A stretch of 48,757 bases of DNA from SZUA-229 sp041589455. GTDB lineage: Bacteria; Pseudomonadota; Gammaproteobacteria; SZUA-229. The DNA lies in contig JBFHVQ010000013.1 in assembly GCA_041589455.1 (NCBI GenBank), forward strand, positions 1-48,757, read 5' to 3'. The translations under genes and the position numbers were made by a program. Positions within the stretch are counted from its first letter, which is position 1. Every line of letters begins with the position of its first letter. This document shows positions 34,224 through 44,286 of this stretch, one piece after another. The notes below the pieces were generated by a model. It worked only from the letters and a program-made list of their open reading frames with translations. It made no database searches and was not told the origin of the DNA.

Positions 34224-34650
34224 AGACCTCAACTGCTCGCTTACAGAATGCATCCACCATGGTGTTGGCAATCTGGTTAAATACAGGGCCAACAGCGAGC
34301 GCCACCAGCTTGCTTTCAAATTCAAAATCAAGATCGAGTGAAATTTTACTCGCTGAGCTGTTTTTTAATGGATCAAACCGCCAGAAGCCTTCAAGGTGTT
34401 TAAATGGCCCTTTGACCAGCCTCATCTCAATAATTTTATTTTTCTGTAAGCGGTTCAACGTGGTAAATGATTTATGTAGCGCACCACGGGCAATTTCGAT
34501 GCTCGCCTGAACCTCTTCACTATTTCTCGAAACAACTTCAGTAGATCGACACCAGGGCAGAAACTCTGCATAAGATTCAATATCATCCACCAGTTTATAC
34601 ATTTCCTCAACCGTATAAGGAACCAGCGCATTGCGGGAAATTAATGTCAC
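34207..34650 (-). CDS. ratA: RatA/Coq10-like START-domain protein
   Basis: 147 residues, a full-length polyketide-cyclase/START fold of the Coq10/RatA group (VPYTVEEMYKLVDDIESYAEFLPWC, GPFKHLEGFWRF, FEFESKLVALAVGPVFNQIANTMVDAF). Family members bind hydrophobic ligands such as ubiquinone; E. coli RatA was also reported to inhibit 70S ribosome formation. A role in ubiquinone handling is the family inference. Its gene overlaps the start of rnfH, which argues for coupled translation. In many gammaproteobacteria ratA lies beside smpB on the opposite strand; here an NSS transporter gene intervenes. Confidence 0.9.
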   Translation of the reverse strand: MTLISRNALVPYTVEEMYKLVDDIESYAEFLPWCRSTEVVSRNSEEVQASIEIARGALHKSFTTLNRLQKNKIIEMRLVKGPFKHLEGFWRFDPLKNSSASKISLDLDFEFESKLVALAVGPVFNQIANTMVDAFCKRAVEVYGERI

Positions 34651-34718
34651 GTTTCACCTAAATTTGTTAATACAGGGGACGCGGAAATACATGTTGTGAC
34701 GGACAGCCAGTCACCCTG

Positions 34719-36089
34719 TTAGTCGATCTTAATAACACCTATTGCATTCAGGAACACCACCATCACTGCGACAGGCGCAACAAAGCGAACCAGAACCAGC
34801 CACGCATTATACCCGCTTTCTGTTGTCCTGAGTTCATTTTTACTGGATTCAACTTTCATTAACCAGCCCGCAAACAGGGCAATGAATAAGCCACCTATGG
34901 GCAACATAATATTCGCCGTGAGGTAATCCAGAAACTCGAAGAAGTTAAGCCCGAACAATGTTTTCTCAGACCATAAATTAAATGACAACAAGGAACCGAT
35001 GCCGATCGCCCAGGTTATAATACCGATAAAAACCGCAGCATAAATTCTATTCATTCCTCGATTTTCAACCAGCCAGGCAACCGCTGGTTCAATCAATGAA
35101 ATAGACGAGCTCCAGGCCGCAAATACCAGCAATACAAAAAACATCGTACCAATCAGAACGCCAGCCTGCATTTGTCCGAATGCGATGGGCAATGTCTGGA
35201 AAATAAGCCCTGGGCCTGCACCTGGCTCCAACTGGTTGGCAAAGACAATAGGAAATATAACCAGCCCCGCCATAAGGGCCACCAGGGTATCTGCTACACC
35301 AATAATAATGGAGGCTTTGGCAATTGAGGTTTGTTTAGGTAGATAAGAGCCATACACCATAATCGCCCCCATGCCTAAACTGAGGGTGAAAAAGGCGTGC
35401 CCCATCGCTGTCAGGATACTGGTGGCATTGAGTTTGCTAAAATCAGGGGTAAACAGGAAATCTACTGCCTGAGAAAAATGACCGGTCGACATTGAGTAAA
35501 AAAGCAGTATGGCAAGCAAAACGAAAAGCGCAGGCATCAGATAACTCACCGCCCTTTCTAGACCATGTTTAACGCCTCTGGCAACAATAATCATGGTCGC
35601 AATCATAAAAATAGTATGCCAGGCCAGTAGTTTTTCAGGGTCAGATACCAACCCGCCAAAGATGCTACTCACACCATCAGCCGTTGCCCCCTGAAACATA
35701 CCACTAGCCGTTCGGAATACATATGACAGAGCCCAACCGGCGATAACACTGTAATAGGATAGAATTAAGAAACCAGCTATTACACCAAACCACCCCAATA
35801 AAGACCAGACCGCGGGGCGACCTTCCTCAGCTGCCAGGGTTGCCATGCTATTAATCGGGCTTTGACGACCTCGGCGGCCAAGCATCACCTCTGCCATCAT
35901 AATAGGAATACCGATAGCCGCAATACAGAACAGATAGACCAATACGAATGCGCCACCACCATTTTCACCCGTGATATAAGGAAACTTCCAGATATTACCC
36001 AGACCCACCGCTGAGCCTGTTGCCGCCAGAATAAAGGCCATTCGAGACGACCACTGACCATGGATAGAAGTACGCGCTTGACTCGACAT
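34719..36089 (-). CDS. Sodium-dependent transporter, NSS/SNF family
   Basis: 456-residue inner-membrane protein with about eleven hydrophobic helices. The NSS start WSSRMAFILAATGSAVGLGNIWKFPYITGENGGGAFVLVYL is the helix 1 unwound region that in LeuT binds Na+ and substrate. The rest has the expected even spacing of helices and a short Lys/Glu-rich C-terminal loop. Bacterial members import amino acids or similar solutes with Na+. The substrate cannot be read from the sequence. The gene is divergent from smpB with a 293-base gap. Confidence 0.88.
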   Translation of the reverse strand: MSSQARTSIHGQWSSRMAFILAATGSAVGLGNIWKFPYITGENGGGAFVLVYLFCIAAIGIPIMMAEVMLGRRGRQSPINSMATLAAEEGRPAVWSLLGWFGVIAGFLILSYYSVIAGWALSYVFRTASGMFQGATADGVSSIFGGLVSDPEKLLAWHTIFMIATMIIVARGVKHGLERAVSYLMPALFVLLAILLFYSMSTGHFSQAVDFLFTPDFSKLNATSILTAMGHAFFTLSLGMGAIMVYGSYLPKQTSIAKASIIIGVADTLVALMAGLVIFPIVFANQLEPGAGPGLIFQTLPIAFGQMQAGVLIGTMFFVLLVFAAWSSSISLIEPAVAWLVENRGMNRIYAAVFIGIITWAIGIGSLLSFNLWSEKTLFGLNFFEFLDYLTANIMLPIGGLFIALFAGWLMKVESSKNELRTTESGYNAWLVLVRFVAPVAVMVVFLNAIGVIKID

Positions 36090-36320
36090 CTGCTCTCCCG
36101 TGAGTTTTTGCTTTAACTTATTATATTATCTTATTGTTTTGTAAGGATTTAATGGAATCTATAATTCACTTTAACAAGCTGACAGTTAATATAGAAGCCG
36201 TTAACGGTAAAAAACTGTAGCCATCCACTAAATACGACTGGTTGACATTTTGATAAAAAAACCAACATTACACAAGCACCATACAGATGTAATTAAATCA
36301 ATAATTTATAATCTTAACAG

Positions 36321-36347
36321 TTCAAGTATAATCAGCGACTACTTGAA
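36321..36347 (+). promoter_or_regulatory. smpB promoter -10 overlapped by an inverted repeat
   Basis: TATAAT at 36327-36332 is a perfect -10, giving a start near 36339, about 44 bases before the smpB ATG; the -35 is weak. The dyad TTCAAGTA, 11 bases, TACTTGAA covers this -10 and the predicted start, so a repressor bound there would block transcription. The rest of the 293-base divergent gap is AT-rich without other structure that I can defend. Confidence 0.45.
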
Positions 36348-36382
36348 TTGATGCCTCACCGGCAAACCTGACACTGAATACA

Positions 36383-36868
36383 ATGGCAAAAAAGCAGAAA
36401 AAAACCGCTAAGGCCCCCAGCAGCACTATCGCGCTCAATAAAAAAGCGCGCCATGATTACAGCATTGAAGACACCTTTGAAGCTGGCCTCGTACTCGAAG
36501 GCTGGGAAGTTAAAAGCCTACGTGAAGGCCGCATTCAGATGACGGACACCTATGTAATGATACGTGGCAGTGAAATCTACTGGCTAGGCGGCCAGATAAC
36601 CCCATTACTATCCGCTTCTACACATGTTAACCCGGAGCCAACCCGCTCCAGAAAGTTACTATTACATAGACGAGAAATTGATAAATTAATCGGTGCTGTC
36701 GACAGAAAGGGCTACACCCTGGTTCCACTAAAAATGTACTGGAGCAAAGGTCGCGCTAAGCTGCAAATCGGTTTAGCCAAAGGCAAAAAAGAACATGATA
36801 AGCGTGCTGATGATAAAGAGCGCGACTGGAATCGCGAAAAGGCACGAATACTTAAAACGGCGAGATAA
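36383..36868 (+). CDS. smpB: SsrA-binding protein SmpB
   Basis: 161 residues, standard length. SmpB binds tmRNA and brings it to stalled ribosomes for trans-translation. The family core is present: NKKARHDYSIEDTFEAGLVLEGWEVKSLREG, then the PTRSRKLLLHRREI loop that contacts tmRNA, and GKAKLQIGLAKGKKEHDKR with a basic C-terminal tail ending ILKTAR that inserts in the mRNA channel. The tmRNA gene itself is 8.6 kb downstream. It converges on the large hybrid kinase gene with 32 bases between them. Confidence 0.95.
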   Translation: MAKKQKKTAKAPSSTIALNKKARHDYSIEDTFEAGLVLEGWEVKSLREGRIQMTDTYVMIRGSEIYWLGGQITPLLSASTHVNPEPTRSRKLLLHRREIDKLIGAVDRKGYTLVPLKMYWSKGRAKLQIGLAKGKKEHDKRADDKERDWNREKARILKTAR

Positions 36869-36900
36869 CCCTGAAGCTATCAATACGATTAACCGCTTTA

Positions 36901-39900
36901 TTATGATTTAATGGACTGAAGTCCTCGCTCAACCTGCGCATACAGTTCACGGCTACTGAATGGTTTAGACATATAAATTATACCTGCCTGCTCTGCCTGC
37001 TCTCGACTAATTAAGTCACTATAGCCTGTCATGAGTATCGCCGGCATATTGGGCTTAATCTCGCGTACTTTTCTTATGAGATCAATTCCCGTCAACTCGG
37101 GCATCGTCTGGTCAGTTAATACCAGGTCGTAGCCTGAGGGGTCTTCAATAAACTTCTGTAGAGCCGTCTGGCTATGAGTATGAGCCACACATTGAAAACC
37201 TTTGCTTGTTAACAGATCATCTACCACTGAAACTATCGATTTTTCATCATCCACCACTAGAATTTGATGCCCCTCTCCCTGAATATAGTTCGCACCCTCA
37301 TCAGGAACATGGGAAGGTTTAACGTTAGTCGAGCTTGCTGCAAGTGGTGGAAATAGCAAATGAAATGTTGTGCCTACGCCAAGTTTGCTATCAATCAGAA
37401 TATGACCATTATGATTATCAACTATAGTGTGTATAACCGAGAGCCCCATGCCTGTGCCCTCACCAACTTCTTTAGTAGTGAAAAACGGTTCAAAAATTCG
37501 CTCAATGATTTCATGGCTCATACCTGAGCCAGTATCTGAAATCGACAGCGCGATCCAGTCTCCTACTACACTCTGGTGACAGGCAATACATTCAGCATCT
37601 ACACGACTCTGCCAGTCCAGACGAATAGTGAGCAAGCCTTCACCATTCATCGCATCCCGCGCATTCAGACAAAGGTTCATTATAATCTGCTGCAACTGCA
37701 CCTCATCCATAAGAATTTTTGGCAACTGTGGGTTTAGGTCAAGATCAATCTGGATGCTACTGGGTAGCACAGAGCGTAACATTGCCACACTTTCATCAAT
37801 GATACCCAACACATCAAGCGCTTCACTTTTTCCCACATCCTTACGGCTAAACACCATCATCTGCTTCACAAGATCACTCGCTCGCTTGGAAGCCTGTGCT
37901 ATATTTTCAAAATAGAGCTTTATCTCTGGAGACTTATTGACATCAATAGTATCTAGTGCCAGGTCAGAATAACCGGTAATGATTCCAAGCATGTTATTAA
38001 AATCATGTGCTATACCGCCTGTTAGCTGCCCCAGAGCCTCCATTTTACGCGCCTGATTTAGTTCTCGCTGTAATCGTTCTTTATGCGCCTCAGTAGCCAT
38101 TCTCTCTGTAATGTCGTAACCCATTGCCACAATATGAGTAATGTCACCAGAAGGGGACGTAAGCACTGTGTTTCGCCAGTCAAGCGTGCGACGTTCACCA
38201 TTGCGTGTCATCCAGTCATTGACATAATGACCAGCAATATCTGTTTTACCTTTTTTCAAATTATCAAATACCGCCTTAACGCCAGTAATTTGATCTTCTG
38301 GTATAACAAAGTCCCAAACCGGTTTACCCAATACTTCCTCACGAGCCAGGCCCGTCAGTTCCTCTGCAGCTCGGTTAAAACGGTAAAAGCAGCCATTCAT
38401 ATCAAGAACAACTATTATATTGCCTGCAAACTCCAGCACTGTATCGGTAAACTCACGCTGCGACCGCAGCTTACTCTCATGCAAATGTTGTTCAGTCACA
38501 TCATGTATAACACCAACAAGACTTTCGACATTACCATCGTTGTCTAGCTTTACTTCACCTTGTTCATATATATAACGAAGTTCTCCAGACGGTCTTTGTA
38601 TTCGATATCCACCCTTATACGATTCTTTATTGTGAAGCACATTTTTTGTCAGGTCTTTGAATACCTGTCGATCCTCAGGATATATACAGTTAATGTAGTT
38701 TTGATATGTTGGTTTGAAGTCCAAGGGATCATGTCCAACAATTCGATAAAGTTCTTCACTCCATTTCGTACTATCAACATCAATCTCCCATGAGTAACTT
38801 CCGACATGAGCAATTGCCTGCGCCTGATTTAGTTTGGCTTTCTCATCTCGTAAATCTTTTGTACGCGCATCAATCAGCTTCTCAAGCTCCTGACGTTTTA
38901 CAGCGTCTGATTGGATAAGAATATTTTTCCTGGTTAATAAAATGGTAAAAACAATAATCGAAATAATTAATAGCAGGGTTACAATGATCACTCCCGCCAA
39001 TATCAAGGGCTTATACGCCTCATAAAAAGAAGGTGGTTGATTAATCAGAATGGATTTACTTAATATCGCTTCGGGTATACTCAGCTTGTGCCTTTCTAAC
39101 TCTTTAGAGTTAAAAATATACTGATTGGGACTTTTTAACTCAGGTGACAGTGTTTCAATAACCATTCCCTGCTGATAGTTTATAGCGAATTTTGCTGCCA
39201 TTTCTCCCTGAGATGAACCGGTTACAACATAACCACCCAAAACACCATCAAGCATATATGAATCTTCCATGCTGACAATGATAAAGTTACCAGCACTATT
39301 TATACGTGAGAGCACCTCAGGTAACGTTAATACATTTGAATCTTCATCAATTATGCTTCCTATTGTTGTAAGAAACACAATACTATTATTGTACCCTGAC
39401 AAGATATTAACCAGATTTTCGATTTTATGATCAGCGATAAATTTGGCAGATATAGATGGAAATTCTTCAAGTTGCTGCCTGATTTCTTCCTTTATAGCCA
39501 GATAGGTATTTGAATCATCACCAATAACCAGAATATTTTTTACACCCGCAGAAACCTGCTGGATTAATTGTAGATTTGTAGAGATGTCTTTTTGTTCTAA
39601 AACCCCTGTTATCTTACGTTTGTCCAGATCGTTTAGAATAGAGTAATCATTAACACCTGAAAAAATAACAGGCGAACCAGAAAAAATTTGAGTGAGATGA
39701 CTCCTGGCAAAACTCAGCGCATCGTCATCAGTGACATAAATTAAGTCGGGGACAAAACCCCGGTATTTAGACTTCAAATAGGCACTAAATTCATTTGCAT
39801 ACTGCTGAGTATATTGCACCCGCTTGGTGTCCAGGTACTCAGTTTTTATCATAACTTGCTGATTAGTATTCTGTTTGAAGTGCTTAATAAATGCCTGATG

Positions 39901-40035
39901 TTGGGATTTGGTCCAGGGATATTCCTGACTGTAGGCATGCACGACCAGAATTTGATAAGGCGTTTCCGCATAGGCGTTTCCATGCACGACTGATAGCAAA
40001 CAGATAATCAAACAACGAAGAAAATTTAGGTACAT
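36901..40035 (-). CDS. Membrane hybrid histidine kinase with substrate-binding-like sensor
   Basis: 1044 residues: signal peptide (1-24), periplasmic ABC-substrate-binding-like domain (~28-320; YQILVVHAYSQEYPWT), one membrane helix (~338-362), coiled coil, two PAS domains (~405-520 and ~525-645), HisKA (His ~677 in GGIAHDFNN), HATPase_c (~770-885; DTGSGM, GTGMGLSVIH) and a C-terminal REC with phospho-acceptor Asp ~975 (LTDQTMP), Asp-Asp pair (VVDDE) and Lys (MSKPF). All catalytic parts look intact. A CIACH sequence sits in the ATPase domain before the DTGSG box; this Cys pair recurs in related kinases and should not be taken as a haem site in the cytoplasm. The ligand of the periplasmic domain is unknown, and no DNA-binding partner is adjacent. 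Confidence 0.87.
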   Translation of the reverse strand: MYLNFLRCLIICLLSVVHGNAYAETPYQILVVHAYSQEYPWTKSQHQAFIKHFKQNTNQQVMIKTEYLDTKRVQYTQQYANEFSAYLKSKYRGFVPDLIYVTDDDALSFARSHLTQIFSGSPVIFSGVNDYSILNDLDKRKITGVLEQKDISTNLQLIQQVSAGVKNILVIGDDSNTYLAIKEEIRQQLEEFPSISAKFIADHKIENLVNILSGYNNSIVFLTTIGSIIDEDSNVLTLPEVLSRINSAGNFIIVSMEDSYMLDGVLGGYVVTGSSQGEMAAKFAINYQQGMVIETLSPELKSPNQYIFNSKELERHKLSIPEAILSKSILINQPPSFYEAYKPLILAGVIIVTLLLIISIIVFTILLTRKNILIQSDAVKRQELEKLIDARTKDLRDEKAKLNQAQAIAHVGSYSWEIDVDSTKWSEELYRIVGHDPLDFKPTYQNYINCIYPEDRQVFKDLTKNVLHNKESYKGGYRIQRPSGELRYIYEQGEVKLDNDGNVESLVGVIHDVTEQHLHESKLRSQREFTDTVLEFAGNIIVVLDMNGCFYRFNRAAEELTGLAREEVLGKPVWDFVIPEDQITGVKAVFDNLKKGKTDIAGHYVNDWMTRNGERRTLDWRNTVLTSPSGDITHIVAMGYDITERMATEAHKERLQRELNQARKMEALGQLTGGIAHDFNNMLGIITGYSDLALDTIDVNKSPEIKLYFENIAQASKRASDLVKQMMVFSRKDVGKSEALDVLGIIDESVAMLRSVLPSSIQIDLDLNPQLPKILMDEVQLQQIIMNLCLNARDAMNGEGLLTIRLDWQSRVDAECIACHQSVVGDWIALSISDTGSGMSHEIIERIFEPFFTTKEVGEGTGMGLSVIHTIVDNHNGHILIDSKLGVGTTFHLLFPPLAASSTNVKPSHVPDEGANYIQGEGHQILVVDDEKSIVSVVDDLLTSKGFQCVAHTHSQTALQKFIEDPSGYDLVLTDQTMPELTGIDLIRKVREIKPNMPAILMTGYSDLISREQAEQAGIIYMSKPFSSRELYAQVERGLQSIKS

Positions 40036-40119
40036 ATCAATCCTAAGCCTGAAACATAACGATCATAATTCCAGCAGCACATATAACTATTAAAGTGCTA
40101 ATCACGGTAAATTAAAGCC

Positions 40120-40147
40120 GTCTGGTAAAGCGTCCTTTAGACCAGAC
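40120..40147. repeat. Strong hairpin in the purL-kinase gap
   Basis: GTCTGGT and ACCAGAC form a 7-bp outer stem; an inner AAAG/CTTT stem sits on a CGTC loop with a two-base bulge. It lies 126 bases past the purL stop and 85 bases before the kinase start on the minus strand. The T-content after it (GGCTTTAATTT) is modest, so it may be a weak purL terminator or a leader structure for the kinase message. Confidence 0.5.
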
Positions 40148-40272
40148 TCATACTTTAATAATACGAAGCTAATATAATCGTTATGATCAATGCTTCTCTA
40201 CAACATGCTCCTGAATAATACTCCTTATACTTCCATAAGTCATAGGGACTATTAATTCTACAGTCAGACGAG

Positions 40273-43200
40273 TTAATCAACCCATACACGAGCATTTCTA
40301 AACATACGCATCCATGGGCTATCTTCATCCCAATCATCCGGGTGCCATGAGTGTTGTACAGTTCTAAAGACACGCTCAGGATGAGGCATCATGATAGTGA
40401 CACGTCCATCATTCGTTGTAAAACCGGTAACTCCCTCAATTGAACCGTTCGGGTTAAGCGGATAAGTTTCCGTTGGATTACCATAATGATCAACATAACG
40501 TAGCGCCAGATGGCTATTTTCAAGACTGCTCTGCTGCTTGAATTCTGCACGCCCCTCGCCATGAGCTACCGCTATCGGCATTCTGGAGCCGGCCATGCCT
40601 TGCAACAGAATAGATGGTGAATCAACCACCTCAACCGTACTAAAGCGTGCCTCAAACTGTTCAGAGTGATTACGTACAAAGTGTGGCCAGTCCAACGCAC
40701 CGGGTATCAAGTCCTTGATATTGGCCATCATCTGACAACCATTACAAACGCCTAATGCAAAGCTGTCATCACGTTCAAAAAAGCGGCTAAATTCATCTCG
40801 CGCACGATTATTAAACAGGATAGTTTTAGCCCAGCCTTCACCAGCACCCAATACATCACCGTAGGAGAAGCCACCACAGGCAACCAGCCCCTTAAAATCT
40901 TCAAGTGAAACCCGACCACTCAGGATGTCGCTCATATGTACATCGACCGCACTAAAGCCTGCATGATCAAAGGCTGCTGCCATTTCAATCTGACCATTCA
41001 CACCCTGCTCTCGTAATATCGCCATCTTTGGACGGGCACCACTGGCAATCATGGGTGCAGCAACATTATCATTCAGGTCAAACGTCAGCTGAGGCGAAAT
41101 TCCTGGGTCTTGGTCATCAAGAATTAAATCAAATTCCTGTTGTGCACATTGTGGATTATCACGTAGCGACTGCATCTGGTAGGTGGTTTCTGACCAGATA
41201 CGCTGTAAACTCACGCGAGCGTCTTCAAATACCGGCTCTACATCATTATAAATTGCAATCTTATCTGATGAGTTAACGGTGCCAATCACATAACTACAGT
41301 CTCCCAGACCCGCCGCGCGAAGGTCATTCATGATGAACTCGATATCACTGGAGCGAATCTGGATCACTGCACCCAGCTCTTCATTAAACAATGCGGCAAT
41401 CGGATCACCACCTTCACCACCACAGGGGCCAGAAATATCAACACTCATACCACAATGCCCGGCAAAGGACATTTCACACAGTGTGGCCATTAAACCACCA
41501 TCAGAGCGATCGTGATAAGCAAGTAACTTATCTTGATGGTTAAGGTCCTGAATCACACTAAAGAACGTCTTTAGTAAGGCCGGTTTATCGAGGTCAGCGG
41601 GACTATCACCCAACTGTTTATAAACCTGCGCTAGTGCAGAGCCGCCCATGCGGTTCTGCCCTTCACCCAGGTCAATTAATATCAGCAATGTGCCTTTATC
41701 TATATGTAACTGGGGGGTCATCGTATTGCGCACATCAATCACTGGCGCGAATGCAGAAATGACCAGCGATAAAGGCGCAGTCACAGCACGTTCTTCACCA
41801 TCTTGCTGCCACACAGTCTTCATCGACATGGAGTCCTTACCGACTGGAATCGCAATACCCAGCTCTGGACATAACTCCATACCCACAGCTTTTACTGTAT
41901 CAAACAGCGCCGCATCCTCGCCGGGATGCCCTGCCGGTGCCATCCAGTTCGCTGACAGCTTAATGTCACTGAGCTTGTTGATAGCCGCGGCGGCAATATT
42001 GGTAATGGCTTCACCCACAGCCATACGCCCTGAAGCCGGACCGTCGAGTAGTGCAACCGGGGTACGTTCACCCATCGCCATGGCTTCACCACTGTGCACA
42101 TTAAATGATGTAGTGGTTACCGCCACATCAGAAACTGGCACCTGCCATGGGCCAACCATTTGATCACGACTGATCTGACCCGTCACCGTACGGTCACCGA
42201 TACTGATCAGAAAAGTCTTGTTAGCAACAGAAGGTAAACGCAAAACACGCTTCACAGCATCACGAATATCAATGTCTGCTGTATCAAAAGCCCGGTACTC
42301 TATAGATTCATGCTTTACATCACGAGTCATCTTGGGAGGCTTGCCCAGCAATACATCCAGCGGCATATCAACGGGATAATCGTCAAAATGACGATCATGA
42401 ACCTTCAGCTCTTTCGCCTCAGTGGTATGGCCCAGTACCGCATAGGGGCAACGCTCACGTTCACACAGGGCCTTAAATTCTTCCAGCTGATCGACCGCTA
42501 TGGCCATTACATAGCGTTCCTGAGACTCATTACTCCAAATTTCCATTGGCGTCATACCCGGCTCGTCGATATGCACCTCACGAAGCTCGAATTCCGCACC
42601 TCGGCCACCATCATTCACAAGCTCAGGTAAGGCATTGGAGATGCCGCCGGCCCCCACGTCGTGTATCCAGATAATCGGGTTATTATCGACATCCCCCTTA
42701 CGCATTGCCCAGCAACGGTCAATGACTTCCTGGCAGCGACGCTCCATTTCCGGATTACCCCTTTGCACAGACGCAAAATCAAGGTTCTCAGCACTCTCAC
42801 CAGAAGCCATAGAGGATGCGGCACCGCCACCCAGGCCAATCAACATTGCCGGACCACCCAGTAGAACAATGGGGGTGCCCACAGGCATTTCGATCATATC
42901 GATATGCTCTTTGCGCATATTACCGAAACCACCGGCCAACATAATCGGCTTGTGATAACCCCTGATTTCATCACCCTCTACACCCGGCGTGATTTCCTCA
43001 AAAGTACGGAAGTACCCATTGATATTGGGGCGTCCAAATTCATTATTAAAGGCTGCCGCGCCTAACGGGCCTTCCACCATAATATCCAGTGCCGAAACAA
43101 TACGCTCTGGCTTACCATGATCGGTTTCCCAGGGCTGCTCAAAGCCAGGAATGCGTAAATTAGAAACGGAGAAACCACAAAGACCCGCTTTTGGCTTGGA

Positions 43201-44175
43201 GCCACGCCCGGTCGCCCCCTCATCACGGATTTCTCCGCCGGAGCCCGTCGCCGCTCCGGGGAATGGAGATATCGCCGTAGGATGGTTATGGGTTTCAACC
43301 TTCATCAGAATTGGCATGGATTCCTGATGCAGCACATATTCCGCCGTGTCTACATCGGCAAAGAAACGCCCTGCCATATGCCCTTCAATAACGGCAGAGT
43401 TATCGTGATAGGCGCTAAGGATATGCTCAGGCGACTTGTTGTATGTATTACGGATCATGCCAAACAGTGAGATATCCTGCGCCTCACCATCGATCACCCA
43501 GTCCGCATTAAATATTTTATGTCGACAATGCTCTGAGTTTGCCTGGGCAAACATCATTAACTCGGCGTCTCCGGGGTTGCGCTGAGCCGATTCGAAATAC
43601 GCCATAAGATAGTCGATCTCATCGTCAGACAGCGCTAGTCCCAGCTCTGTATTAGCGGCTACCAGTGCTTCGCGGCCTCCCGAAAGAATGTCAACATGAC
43701 TACCGGCAACAGGTTCGGCATGTTGAAACATGGCCTCAGCTGACGCAAAGTCAGATAACACCATTTCAATCATACGGTCGTGTATACAGCCACGCACATG
43801 TGCCAGCTCAGTATCGCTTATCTCATTCTCCGCCTTAATGTAGTATGCAATACCGCGCTCCAATCGCTTCACCGACTCAAGACCACAATTATGCGCAATA
43901 TCCGTGGCTTTTGACGCCCAGGGAGAGATGGTTCCAAAACGTGGAATCACCAGAAACAACTTTCCTTCTGGTTCTTCAGTTGAATAAGCTGGTCCGTATG
44001 AGAGTAACTTTTCCAGTATTTGAGTCTGCTCAACCGTTAAGTCACCATCAACATCTGCAAAATGGGTGAACTCCGCGTAAACATGAGAGACTGACGGAAT
44101 CTGGCTTTTAAGCTGTTCGAGTAATTTTTCAGTACGAAAACTGGAAAGCGCGGGGGATCCACGGAAGTAATGCAT
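40273..44175 (-). CDS. purL: Phosphoribosylformylglycinamidine synthase
   Basis: 1300 residues, the long single-chain form of gammaproteobacteria. It turns formylglycinamide ribonucleotide into the amidine with glutamine and ATP in purine synthesis. The N-terminal domain begins YFRGSPALSSFR; the synthase halves carry KVETHNHPTAISPFPGAATGSGGEIRDEGATG and GKDSMSMKT. The C-terminal glutamine amidotransferase domain has the nucleophile in LGVCNGCQMM (Cys ~1141) and the MMPHPER with its His/Glu partners. No break is seen. Single-gene unit, with a terminator upstream separating it from the hydrolase gene. Confidence 0.96.
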   Translation of the reverse strand: MHYFRGSPALSSFRTEKLLEQLKSQIPSVSHVYAEFTHFADVDGDLTVEQTQILEKLLSYGPAYSTEEPEGKLFLVIPRFGTISPWASKATDIAHNCGLESVKRLERGIAYYIKAENEISDTELAHVRGCIHDRMIEMVLSDFASAEAMFQHAEPVAGSHVDILSGGREALVAANTELGLALSDDEIDYLMAYFESAQRNPGDAELMMFAQANSEHCRHKIFNADWVIDGEAQDISLFGMIRNTYNKSPEHILSAYHDNSAVIEGHMAGRFFADVDTAEYVLHQESMPILMKVETHNHPTAISPFPGAATGSGGEIRDEGATGRGSKPKAGLCGFSVSNLRIPGFEQPWETDHGKPERIVSALDIMVEGPLGAAAFNNEFGRPNINGYFRTFEEITPGVEGDEIRGYHKPIMLAGGFGNMRKEHIDMIEMPVGTPIVLLGGPAMLIGLGGGAASSMASGESAENLDFASVQRGNPEMERRCQEVIDRCWAMRKGDVDNNPIIWIHDVGAGGISNALPELVNDGGRGAEFELREVHIDEPGMTPMEIWSNESQERYVMAIAVDQLEEFKALCERERCPYAVLGHTTEAKELKVHDRHFDDYPVDMPLDVLLGKPPKMTRDVKHESIEYRAFDTADIDIRDAVKRVLRLPSVANKTFLISIGDRTVTGQISRDQMVGPWQVPVSDVAVTTTSFNVHSGEAMAMGERTPVALLDGPASGRMAVGEAITNIAAAAINKLSDIKLSANWMAPAGHPGEDAALFDTVKAVGMELCPELGIAIPVGKDSMSMKTVWQQDGEERAVTAPLSLVISAFAPVIDVRNTMTPQLHIDKGTLLILIDLGEGQNRMGGSALAQVYKQLGDSPADLDKPALLKTFFSVIQDLNHQDKLLAYHDRSDGGLMATLCEMSFAGHCGMSVDISGPCGGEGGDPIAALFNEELGAVIQIRSSDIEFIMNDLRAAGLGDCSYVIGTVNSSDKIAIYNDVEPVFEDARVSLQRIWSETTYQMQSLRDNPQCAQQEFDLILDDQDPGISPQLTFDLNDNVAAPMIASGARPKMAILREQGVNGQIEMAAAFDHAGFSAVDVHMSDILSGRVSLEDFKGLVACGGFSYGDVLGAGEGWAKTILFNNRARDEFSRFFERDDSFALGVCNGCQMMANIKDLIPGALDWPHFVRNHSEQFEARFSTVEVVDSPSILLQGMAGSRMPIAVAHGEGRAEFKQQSSLENSHLALRYVDHYGNPTETYPLNPNGSIEGVTGFTTNDGRVTIMMPHPERVFRTVQHSWHPDDWDEDSPWMRMFRNARVWVD

Positions 44176-44245
44176 TGATGGCCTCAGACAGAAATGAGTT
44201 AAATTTTAGGCCGCTAATTTTATAGCAATGCCAGGGACTTATAAA

Positions 44246-44277
44246 CTAAAAAGCTGATTTCAACCAAAGGTTTCAGC
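44246..44277 (-). terminator. Rho-independent terminator of the alpha/beta hydrolase gene
   Basis: On the minus strand GCTGA AACC, loop TTT, GGTT GAAA TCAGC forms a bulged stem, directly followed by five T. It starts ten bases after the hydrolase stop and lies before the purL start (44175). Confidence 0.6.
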
Positions 44278-44286
44278 AGCCAGCAC

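Noticed and set aside
36242..36247. TTGACA as the -35 of the smpB promoter
   Set aside because: No acceptable -10 lies 16-18 bases downstream; the perfect TATAAT at 36327 is too far away to pair with it.
37561..37600. CxxCH haem-like motif in the large kinase
   Set aside because: It lies in the cytoplasmic ATPase domain, where c-type haem is not attached, and the Cys pair is a familiar feature of related kinases.
40155..40373. Open frame of 72 codons at the purL end
   Set aside because: It overlaps the purL 3' end in another frame and has no ribosome binding site or recognised content.
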